DNA from: Acinetobacter marinus
GTDB taxonomy: Bacteria > Pseudomonadota > Gammaproteobacteria > Pseudomonadales > Moraxellaceae
NCBI RefSeq assembly: GCF_900096915.1
Contig: NZ_FMYK01000006.1
Span: 77,439-141,438 of the forward strand
Direction of reading: 5' to 3'
Length of the DNA: 64,000 nt
Part shown: positions 1 through 6,492 of the stretch, piece by piece
Position numbering within the stretch: position 1 is the first letter of the stretch
Layout: each line of letters starts with the position of its first letter
Position numbers and translations under genes: made by a program
Notes under the pieces: generated by a model
Told to the model about the DNA's origin: nothing
The model's database searches: none
What the model saw: only the letters and a program-made list of their open reading frames with translations

Positions 1-69
1 TAGCTCAGTCGGTAGAGCGACGGACTGTTAATCCGCAGGTCCCTGGTTCGAGCCCAGGTGGGAGAGCCA
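1..69 (+). tRNA. tRNA-Asn (GTT), 5' end cut by window edge
   Basis: The D arm, an anticodon loop with CTGTTAA (anticodon GTT), the TTCGAGC T-loop and the 3' CCA at 67-69 are all visible. The seven bases of the 5' acceptor strand lie before the window. The 3' acceptor TGGGAGA predicts a 5' strand TCTCCCA. The gene is followed by an intrinsic terminator about 30 bases downstream. Confidence 0.95.
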
Positions 70-99
70 AAATTTGAGTGATTCGCTCTAAAATGAAAA

Positions 100-127
100 A
101 GCCTAGATCAATGATCTAGGCTTTTTT
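100..127. terminator. Bidirectional intrinsic terminator after tRNA-Asn
   Basis: A ten-base perfect inverted repeat (GCCTAGATCA / TGATCTAGGC) is flanked by an A run on the left and a T run on the right. It can therefore end the tRNA-Asn transcript on the plus strand and the lipoprotein gene transcript on the minus strand. Confidence 0.85.
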
Positions 128-146
128 GTATTTGACTGAATCAAAC

Positions 147-1430
147 TTAAGAAGCTGGCATGGTATCTTCAATAAAGTCCATGATTTCTTCATTACGATC
201 AATAATCGCTTGCGTATGACCTGCACCTGTCACTAAATCTAACTGCACTGCTGGTGTAGTGCCTAGCGCATTCATCCCATTGACCAAAGCCTGTGTCACT
301 TGATAAGGCACAGCCATATCTAATGTACCTTGTACCACATAGATTGGTTTATTCAGTTTCACTGTACCTGGTTGTGAGTTTCTTAAAAACTCTGCAACAA
401 CGGTATTGGTGGCGAAATCATCGGTCAACGCAGGATAGTCCATTACACTTGCTGAAGTATTTTGATCCAAATAGCTATTAATATCCGCCTCATATTTATC
501 GATCATATCAGGCAGACATAACCCATTATCGCCGTTGGTACCCTCAGCATTGACCGCCACATTATAGGCTTGAGTATTGAAAATCTGTTTGTAATCGAAA
601 CTTGGATTATAGGCTTTAATTCCCACGCCAACATAGGCAGCATAGGACAGTAGCTCAGAATACACTGCAATCGCTTGATCTTTTTGATTTGTTGCTTCTA
701 GATAAGCAATCGCATCAGGAGCAATATTGGTAATGATATAACCCAAACTTGAAGCGGGTGCGGTGGCGACAGCACCTTTATAATCTTCATCACTATCGGC
801 ATATTGCGCTACACCTAATGATGCATGTCCGCCTTGAGACTGCCCGATCGACATCCAATCCCCTTGTAGATCAGTGCCATATTTTTCTTTAAAGGCATCC
901 ACCGCATAGATCGCAGAATTGGCTTCACTTTGTAAATTCAAATATGGATGAATCCCTGCTTTACCCAAACCTTCATAATCTGGCGCAACAATCACATAAC
1001 CACGTTCTAATAAATTATTCGCCGTCACTAAGAAGTTGGTATTCATCTCCATCTGACTCGGCGCACAGCTATCACCAACACCCGTCGTACCGTGTGTCCA
1101 CACCACCACACGCCAACCATCACTTGGTTTTGCTGTTTTCGGATAGATCACCATCGCTGTGGCTTCGTGAGTCTCGCCATCGCTGTATGGCATGTTATAG
1201 GTCATGACATCGACTTTGCTGGCATTGGTTGGAATGGTACCAGCGGTATAACTGGTTTCAGAGACATAACTATTGTCATCGGTTTGATAATTATCATCAT
1301 CGTCATCATCACATCCCGCCATCATCACCGCTGATGCCAACATGGTCATCCCGACGAGATACTTGAGCCCCTTTGCACTTTTTTTTGCACTTTTCGCACC
1401 CAAAGCACCGTTGTTATTGGCTATTTTCAT
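147..1430 (-). CDS. Secreted or membrane-anchored lipase/esterase lipoprotein (alpha/beta hydrolase)
   Basis: The 427-residue protein has a basic N-terminus, a hydrophobic segment (about 23-39) and a lipobox-like MMAGC with Cys40, so it is probably a lipoprotein. The Cys is followed by six Asp residues (41-46). Asp at +2 retains lipoproteins in the inner membrane in E. coli; whether this holds here is inference. An alpha/beta-hydrolase core follows. It has an HG oxyanion element at 113-114, the nucleophile elbow GQSQG with Ser198, a probable acid Asp371 in GTLDMAVP, and His405 in GAGHTQ. The layout fits the secretory lipase group acting on lipid or ester substrates; the substrate cannot be read from sequence. 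It is a single gene that shares a bidirectional terminator with tRNA-Asn. Confidence 0.8.
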   Translation of the reverse strand: MKIANNNGALGAKSAKKSAKGLKYLVGMTMLASAVMMAGCDDDDDDNYQTDDNSYVSETSYTAGTIPTNASKVDVMTYNMPYSDGETHEATAMVIYPKTAKPSDGWRVVVWTHGTTGVGDSCAPSQMEMNTNFLVTANNLLERGYVIVAPDYEGLGKAGIHPYLNLQSEANSAIYAVDAFKEKYGTDLQGDWMSIGQSQGGHASLGVAQYADSDEDYKGAVATAPASSLGYIITNIAPDAIAYLEATNQKDQAIAVYSELLSYAAYVGVGIKAYNPSFDYKQIFNTQAYNVAVNAEGTNGDNGLCLPDMIDKYEADINSYLDQNTSASVMDYPALTDDFATNTVVAEFLRNSQPGTVKLNKPIYVVQGTLDMAVPYQVTQALVNGMNALGTTPAVQLDLVTGAGHTQAIIDRNEEIMDFIEDTMPAS

Positions 1431-1478
1431 TGACGTACTCCTTACATCATGTTGTTTTTCCCAAACTTATTTAGGCAT

Positions 1479-1505
1479 AAAAAAAGTACCGTGTCTACGA
1501 TACTT
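1479..1505 (-). terminator. Intrinsic terminator downstream of ubiA
   Basis: Read on the minus strand, AAGTATCGT pairs with ACGGTACTT (one G-T wobble) across a four-base loop, followed by seven T residues. It lies about 75 bases after the ubiA stop codon and before the lipoprotein gene. Confidence 0.7.
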
Positions 1506-1578
1506 TCTACCAAATTAAATCATCTTTGTATAAATTGATCAGATCATCATCAGCTATTATCGACAAAAATGCGCTTAT

Positions 1579-2460
1579 TTAAGCCAGTAATTGTGCCAAA
1601 ACAATCCCCAGCCAAATGATTAAACCGACCCAACGATTATGTCGAAATGCCCAAAAACAGATTGCAGGATCACGATCTTTGGTTTTCACTGCTTGATAGA
1701 TAAAATCAACAGCGACCACAAATAGACCGCCTGCCGCCCACGGCAACAATTGCTCACGCCAAAACGCCCAAGCAAGCAACAGTAAACTGCTCAATTGCAA
1801 TAGCCCGATGATCTGTAAATCATATTTGCCAAATAAGATCGCTGTAGACTTCACGCCAATTTTAAGATCATATTCACGATCGGTAATCGCATATTGGGTG
1901 TCGTATGCTACCGTCCATGCGAGATTGCCAAAATATAATAGCCAACAGGTCAGATCAGGCGTTTGCCCAACTGCGGTATATGCCATCGGAATCGACCATG
2001 AAAATGCCGCCCCCAAAAACACCTGTGGCAAATGGGTATAGCGCTTCATAAATGGATAAATGAAAGCCAGAAACAGCGCACCAAACGACCAATAAAACGT
2101 TTCAACGGGTAAGAAAAATAATAGACAGGCACTCGCCAAAACAAGGACTAGAAACACCCAAATCGCTTCGATCGGCTGAATAATACCTGATGCCAATGGG
2201 CGAGTTTTGGTGCGCTCCACATGACCATCGACTTTACGATCGGCAAAATCATTAATCGCACAGCCCGCTGCCCGCATAAAGATCACACCCAAAATCATCG
2301 GAATCAAAATACCGAGCGCAGGCATCCCCTTCGCAGCGATCCAAAGTGCCCACATGGTCGGCCAAAGCACCAGCTCAGTACCGATCGGCTTGTCAAAACG
2401 GCACAGATAATAATAGGCTTGGAATCGCTCTCGCCACGTGCTGGCGACTTGTGTTTGCAT
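1579..2460 (-). CDS. ubiA: 4-hydroxybenzoate octaprenyltransferase
   Basis: An integral inner-membrane prenyltransferase of 293 residues, about the length of the E. coli enzyme. It attaches the polyprenyl tail to 4-hydroxybenzoate in ubiquinone synthesis. Both Asp-rich prenyl-diphosphate/Mg binding motifs are visible. The first is NDFADRKVD (Asn70, Asp71, Asp74, Asp78). The second is YDTQYAITDREYD (Asp187, Asp194, Asp198). Hydrophobic segments surround both. It lies 14 bases after ubiC, so the two steps are almost certainly co-transcribed. A terminator follows at 1479-1505. Confidence 0.95.
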   Translation of the reverse strand: MQTQVASTWRERFQAYYYLCRFDKPIGTELVLWPTMWALWIAAKGMPALGILIPMILGVIFMRAAGCAINDFADRKVDGHVERTKTRPLASGIIQPIEAIWVFLVLVLASACLLFFLPVETFYWSFGALFLAFIYPFMKRYTHLPQVFLGAAFSWSIPMAYTAVGQTPDLTCWLLYFGNLAWTVAYDTQYAITDREYDLKIGVKSTAILFGKYDLQIIGLLQLSSLLLLAWAFWREQLLPWAAGGLFVVAVDFIYQAVKTKDRDPAICFWAFRHNRWVGLIIWLGIVLAQLLA

Positions 2461-2474
2461 AATACTTTCCGCAT

Positions 2475-2963
2475 TTATTTTTGGATAAATTGTTCAAAAG
2501 TGTTTAAGAAAGTTTCTTGCACAATAAATTGACAACCATGCCAAGTATAACAACTTTGCCGTGTCCAACCTTCATCTAATTTTAGAATCCGACGCTCACA
2601 TGATGGCGTAGTACGTTGAAACAATAAACGTCCAATTGGCTGACGTCCGATATGTTTGAAGATTCGAGCTTGTTTATTTAGACTTAAAATCGGAAAAATA
2701 CTTTTGGCGCTGACCCACGGCGTATCATCGCTACCATACAAATCGCTTTCTCTCACCCACGCAATGTGCTGTGCAGGCATATTCAGCCACAACGCATCGA
2801 TCTGCGAAAGCCGTTGATAATGTTCCTGTCGAGGCATCACATGGAATTGTCCGTTCGACAGTTGAGTGAGTTGTTGGGTGAGCGAGCCGTCTGCGATCAG
2901 CCATTGTTTTAGCCCAGTAGGCAATTGTAATTGTTGTATCTCTCGCCGTTGGTAAAAACGCAT
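2475..2963 (-). CDS. ubiC: Chorismate pyruvate-lyase
   Basis: This 162-residue soluble protein converts chorismate to 4-hydroxybenzoate plus pyruvate, the entry step to ubiquinone. Family landmarks are present. WVRE contains Arg71, corresponding to the catalytic Arg of E. coli UbiC. PWVSAKSIFP and GRQPIGRLLF are conserved. FIVQETFL contains Glu150, corresponding to the catalytic Glu. It is the first gene of a ubiCA operon, and the product is passed directly to UbiA encoded next. The start codon ATG is followed by an Arg-rich N-terminus as in homologues. Confidence 0.92.
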   Translation of the reverse strand: MRFYQRREIQQLQLPTGLKQWLIADGSLTQQLTQLSNGQFHVMPRQEHYQRLSQIDALWLNMPAQHIAWVRESDLYGSDDTPWVSAKSIFPILSLNKQARIFKHIGRQPIGRLLFQRTTPSCERRILKLDEGWTRQSCYTWHGCQFIVQETFLNTFEQFIQK

Positions 2964-3061
2964 GAATCCGCACCTTCAAAATCAGCGTCTAGTGTAAACC
3001 AAAATCGTTGATTGCATAGCGTGCGAATTGATGATTTTATTCAATTTTGCGATATAAAATG

Positions 3062-3090
3062 TAAGCTCACCAAATCAATTGATGAGCTTA
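3062..3090 (-). terminator. Probable weak terminator after alkM
   Basis: TAAGCTCA and TGAGCTTA form an eight-base stem starting seven bases after the alkM stop codon. On the minus strand it is followed by CATTTTAT, an imperfect U tract, so termination may be partial. Confidence 0.5.
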
Positions 3091-3096
3091 TACTGT

Positions 3097-4335
3097 TTAG
3101 ACCACTTCTGTTTTTAAGGCATCTTGCGAATTTTTTGCAGGCTCTTTCTTTTTCCAAAGATGTGCATACTTTTTCAATAATGATTTTTTCGCTTTTGGAT
3201 AGACGTTTACTTTATCCATATCACCGTCATAATGGGCAATGACACGTTCATCCATCAACTTAAACCATAGCTTTGGAATCATTACAGGTAAGAACAAACT
3301 CGCATAACCCATCGGCAACTGTGGCACATCTTCATAATGACGTAGCGATTGGAAACTGCGAGTTGGATAGGCATGATGGTCAGAATGACGTTGTAGCTGA
3401 TAGAGTAAAACATTGCTAAACTTACTATTATTATTCCAACTGTGTTCAGGCATGGTACGTGCATAACGACCATTGCCTAAATCTTCACGCTTCAAACCAT
3501 AATGTTCCATATAGTTCACTGCTTCGAACAGCGTAATCCCTTGCAACGCCTGCGCAATCTGCGTTGGCAAAATACCTGTACCAAACATTTTTAAGGTCAA
3601 CGCATGATAAGCAGCACTCATTCCCCAGCCTTGTAATAGCTCATTGTCCAATGACCAGAATTTTTTGTCTTTACGTTCTAAACGACGAGTTTCGATCTCA
3701 ATCGCAGATTTAAAACTACCGACAACAGTGCGAGGCCAAAATTGCCAAAAAGTTTCACCCATTTGCGATGACGCAGGATCTTCAGGTGTCGCCACACGGC
3801 GATGATGCCCATACGGATGTTCAATACGGAAATGGTTATAACCTGTCGGCACAAGTGCAAGATGCGACAGATAATGTTCAAGTTTACCTGATTTATGACT
3901 GAGCTCATGCGCCGTGTTAATTGCGACGCCATTGACCACACCGAGCATATGTCCAATCATGATTCGATCAATCAATGAAGTCGATTTTTTACTTGCAAGG
4001 TACAAACCGTAAATATTGGCAGCATATTGAAATGGGATAAATAATTTCACCACTCGTGCATAGTACGGATCGTCTTCTAAATCTGCGATCGCTTGCTCAG
4101 GCGGGTTGTCAGGATCGACACCCATCATTTTATCAATGCTTGGAATGATGACGTGCAAAACTAAAGGCCCTGCAAAAGCAAATAGTTTTTTCGTGGCTTT
4201 CGGTCCGAACTGATAACCGAGCAATACACCATTTGCAATATTTGGCACCACAATCCCAAGCATCCAAAGACGACGCTTTTTATCCACATAAGGTGTAGCT
4301 TGCGATAAAACTTCAAGATCAACTGACTGATTCAT
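3097..4335 (-). CDS. alkM: Alkane 1-monooxygenase (AlkB/AlkM family)
   Basis: This 412-residue inner-membrane non-haem diiron hydroxylase oxidises n-alkanes to 1-alkanols using rubredoxin-delivered electrons. The four conserved His boxes are visible: HELSH (143-147), EHPYGHH (His173, 177, 178), NYMEHYG (His278) and LQRHSDHH (His317, 320, 321). Hydrophobic stretches lie between them as expected for the six-helix fold. Length and motifs match AlkM of Acinetobacter. The preceding bases contain GGAGTAACAAT, a good ribosome-binding site. The gene is divergent from an AraC-type regulator, the arrangement known for alkM/alkR in A. baylyi. No rubredoxin genes are in the window. Expression is expected to be alkane-inducible. 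Confidence 0.93.
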   Translation of the reverse strand: MNQSVDLEVLSQATPYVDKKRRLWMLGIVVPNIANGVLLGYQFGPKATKKLFAFAGPLVLHVIIPSIDKMMGVDPDNPPEQAIADLEDDPYYARVVKLFIPFQYAANIYGLYLASKKSTSLIDRIMIGHMLGVVNGVAINTAHELSHKSGKLEHYLSHLALVPTGYNHFRIEHPYGHHRRVATPEDPASSQMGETFWQFWPRTVVGSFKSAIEIETRRLERKDKKFWSLDNELLQGWGMSAAYHALTLKMFGTGILPTQIAQALQGITLFEAVNYMEHYGLKREDLGNGRYARTMPEHSWNNNSKFSNVLLYQLQRHSDHHAYPTRSFQSLRHYEDVPQLPMGYASLFLPVMIPKLWFKLMDERVIAHYDGDMDKVNVYPKAKKSLLKKYAHLWKKKEPAKNSQDALKTEVV

Positions 4336-4411
4336 TATTGTTACTCCTGCACCATCACGGCGAATTTCATGATTTTATTATGCAGGGTTGATCATTTTTC
4401 AAGTATTCATA

Positions 4412-4440
4412 TTAAGACATCATACAATCATTTTAAGACA
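4412..4440. promoter_or_regulatory. Candidate AlkR half-sites between alkM and alkR
   Basis: TTAAGACA occurs at 4412-4419 and again at 4433-4440, exactly 21 bases (two helical turns) apart and in the same orientation. ACAATCA is also repeated (4424-4430 and 4438-4444). AraC/XylS regulators typically bind direct repeats with this spacing. The repeats are seen directly; binding by AlkR is inference. Confidence 0.45.
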
Positions 4441-4496
4441 ATCAATTTAAATCTATGCTAAAAAGAGCACATCAAAAGGAATTTGAGCAATAGCGC

Positions 4497-5531
4497 ATGG
4501 ATCGAAATATCCCGATTTTCCCTGCCCGTTATTATTTAAAAGTGGTGGAATTACTGCAACAGCGTGGTATTACTGTGGCGGAAATCCTTGTGGAATCAGG
4601 CTTACCGATAGAAAAAATTCTACAAGATGAAGATGCCAAACTGTCTATTTCTCAAATTGAACGCTTTGTCGAACTGTGTTTAAAGTATCCGCAAAATGCC
4701 GACCTAGCTTTTGAACTTGGCTCAACCCTCAAACTCAGCTCGCATAGTCTCGTCGGTTATGTGGCAATGACCAGTGAAACCGCAGGTCAAGCGATTGAAC
4801 TGATTGCACAATATTTCAAACTCATCATCCCCAATTTTCAGCTCAAAATCAGAGCAACTGAAATGCAAGTTTTTTTGAGTTTTGAACCGTCAATGTCGAT
4901 GAGTACGCTCAATGTGAATTTTCATATTGAAGCGATTGCCATTGCCTTTTATCACAATCTGATTGAGCTACTCGGGCGCAATCATCCACCCTACCATGTC
5001 TATCTTTCCATCGCACAACCACGTCATCTGCAAAAATATCAACAACTCCATCGTGTGACTTTTCATTTTCAACATCTGATTCAGACTGGGATTCAGTTTG
5101 TTTTACCCATTACCACTTTAGATATTCGCTTGCCGATGGCAGATATATATAGTTTAAAAATCGTCGAACAGCGTTGCCAAGAACTGATGACTCAACTCTC
5201 AAACAGTGATGAAATGGAAGCGTGGATTCGGATGATGTTGCAGGAAGCCTATCAGATTCCAAGCCTTGCCGAATGTGCAAAACTATTGAACCTTTCCACT
5301 AAAACCGTGCAACGCTATCTGAAAAAACACGGGCAAGATTTCCATATCATGCGCATGCAAATCATCATCGAACGTGGCAAAACTGCGTTAATTGAAACAG
5401 ATAAAAGCATCACTGAAATCGCCGATGAACTGGGCTACTCCACCTCAGCCAACTTTATTCGAGCCTTTAAAACAGCAATGCAGATGACACCTGCGCAATA
5501 TCGTCACCATTCACGCATCACACTCGACTGA
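4497..5531 (+). CDS. alkR: AraC/XylS-type transcriptional regulator of alkM
   Basis: The 344-residue protein has an N-terminal ligand-sensing region resembling the Arabinose_bd-type domain (about residues 15-200). A C-terminal AraC helix-turn-helix domain follows (about 235-340). The first helix-turn-helix includes SLAECAKLLNLSTKTVQRYL, and the second includes SITEIADELGYSTSANFIRA, the classic AraC signature. It is divergently transcribed from alkM with 161 bases between start codons, the arrangement of A. baylyi alkR, where the regulator activates alkM in response to alkanes. The function assignment rests on context plus family; the ligand is not visible from sequence. Confidence 0.85.
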   Translation: MDRNIPIFPARYYLKVVELLQQRGITVAEILVESGLPIEKILQDEDAKLSISQIERFVELCLKYPQNADLAFELGSTLKLSSHSLVGYVAMTSETAGQAIELIAQYFKLIIPNFQLKIRATEMQVFLSFEPSMSMSTLNVNFHIEAIAIAFYHNLIELLGRNHPPYHVYLSIAQPRHLQKYQQLHRVTFHFQHLIQTGIQFVLPITTLDIRLPMADIYSLKIVEQRCQELMTQLSNSDEMEAWIRMMLQEAYQIPSLAECAKLLNLSTKTVQRYLKKHGQDFHIMRMQIIIERGKTALIETDKSITEIADELGYSTSANFIRAFKTAMQMTPAQYRHHSRITLD

Positions 5532-5598
5532 TTCCAAACGGCACCAATATCAAACAGTTCGGATTCCAAACAGCACTGATCCCCAAACAGCATGGATG
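5531..5598. repeat. Imperfect short tandem repeats after alkR
   Basis: ATTCCAAACGGCACCAAT, TCAAACAGTTCGG, ATTCCAAACAGCACTGAT and CCCAAACAGCATGGAT follow one another directly after the alkR stop codon. The core CCAAACAGCA recurs. This looks like slippage-type expansion; no function is apparent. Confidence 0.55.
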
Positions 5599-5685
5599 TC
5601 ATAAGATTTTATGATGAATATTCACCAGCTTTGCGGGTTTGATGCTAAAATGCCGAGCATTATTTTATTGTTTTATGAATTGATT

Positions 5686-6276
5686 ATGGCTTCAAGCAAT
5701 TATGGCTACACGCTGCAAACCGTACCTTATGAAATCTCAGCCGAAGAACAGCGCCGTGCACAGCTCTTGATGTGGCGCAGTACCAACAAAGTGCGTCCAC
5801 GCACATGGGCGATCGTGGCTGCAGTGGTGGTATTATCGATTTTGGGTTTAATTTTTATCAAAAATTATTCCAACATTATTTGCTGGGTGGCATTGGTCTG
5901 TGTGGCGATTTTCTTGGTATTACGCCTCTATGTGTGGGAATGGTACGCCAAGCGCAAAATGGCTGAGTTCCCTGCGCAAGACATCAAAGGCATCAAGCTC
6001 GGCATCCAACCGCACGGCATGGTGATGCAACAACAAATGAACATTCCTGCGCAACGTGGCATGCAACAAAGCATCAGCCAACCAGGTGTGATGAATGTGG
6101 GCTGGAAAGAAATTTCTGAATGGTATGACAGTGCAGAGTTTTTACTGATGACCTTTAAAGTCAAAGGTCAAGATGGTTCTTTCTTCTTGCCAAAACGTAT
6201 GGACACCAAACAATTTTCATTCGAGACCATTCGTAAACATTTAAATGAAAGCGTCGGTCCTGCAAAAAAATTCTAA
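5686..6276 (+). CDS. YcxB-like membrane protein
   Basis: From the ATG at 5686 the product has 196 residues: MASSNYGYTL at the N-terminus, two adjacent hydrophobic helices (about residues 42-60 and 65-83), then a soluble C-terminal region. That region contains IQPHGMVM, VGWKEISEWYDS and FFLPKRM, matching the YcxB-like C-terminal domain. An in-frame ATG at 5611 would add 25 residues; neither start has a convincing ribosome-binding site. I prefer 5686 because the added segment looks unlike the rest of the family. The role is unknown. A strong terminator follows at 6327. Confidence 0.7.
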   Translation: MASSNYGYTLQTVPYEISAEEQRRAQLLMWRSTNKVRPRTWAIVAAVVVLSILGLIFIKNYSNIICWVALVCVAIFLVLRLYVWEWYAKRKMAEFPAQDIKGIKLGIQPHGMVMQQQMNIPAQRGMQQSISQPGVMNVGWKEISEWYDSAEFLLMTFKVKGQDGSFFLPKRMDTKQFSFETIRKHLNESVGPAKKF

Positions 6277-6326
6277 ACACTTGAAGGTGACATAACACCT
6301 TCATATAAAACCATTGCAAAAAAATC

Positions 6327-6354
6327 ATAGCCCACTCGTTAGGGCTATTTTTTT
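6327..6354 (+). terminator. Intrinsic terminator after the YcxB-like gene
   Basis: ATAGCCC pairs with GGGCTAT across an eight-base loop and is followed by seven or more T residues. A second hairpin without a T tract (TGAAGGTG / CACCTTCA, 6282-6303) lies just upstream. Confidence 0.8.
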
Positions 6355-6403
6355 ACCCCCTTAGATTAGCCTTTGAAAATGAAAAAATTCATATCTTAAA
6401 TGC

Positions 6404-6424
6404 GAATAAAGCTCATTTTTATTC
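6404..6424. promoter_or_regulatory. Palindrome upstream of the PepSY reductase gene
   Basis: GAATAAA and TTTATTC form a perfect seven-base inverted repeat separated by seven bases, 69 bases before the start codon at 6493. It could be an operator. It does not match the Fur consensus well enough to assign a regulator. Confidence 0.3.
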
Positions 6425-6492
6425 TCAAAAAGCATTATTTCTCCTTAAAGCTCACGTATAATTCAGCTACGTTTTGTTGACTGCTTGCGATT

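Noticed and set aside
6404..6424. Fur box upstream of the PepSY reductase
   Set aside because: The palindrome is clear but matches the Fur consensus poorly, so it is listed only as an unassigned operator candidate.
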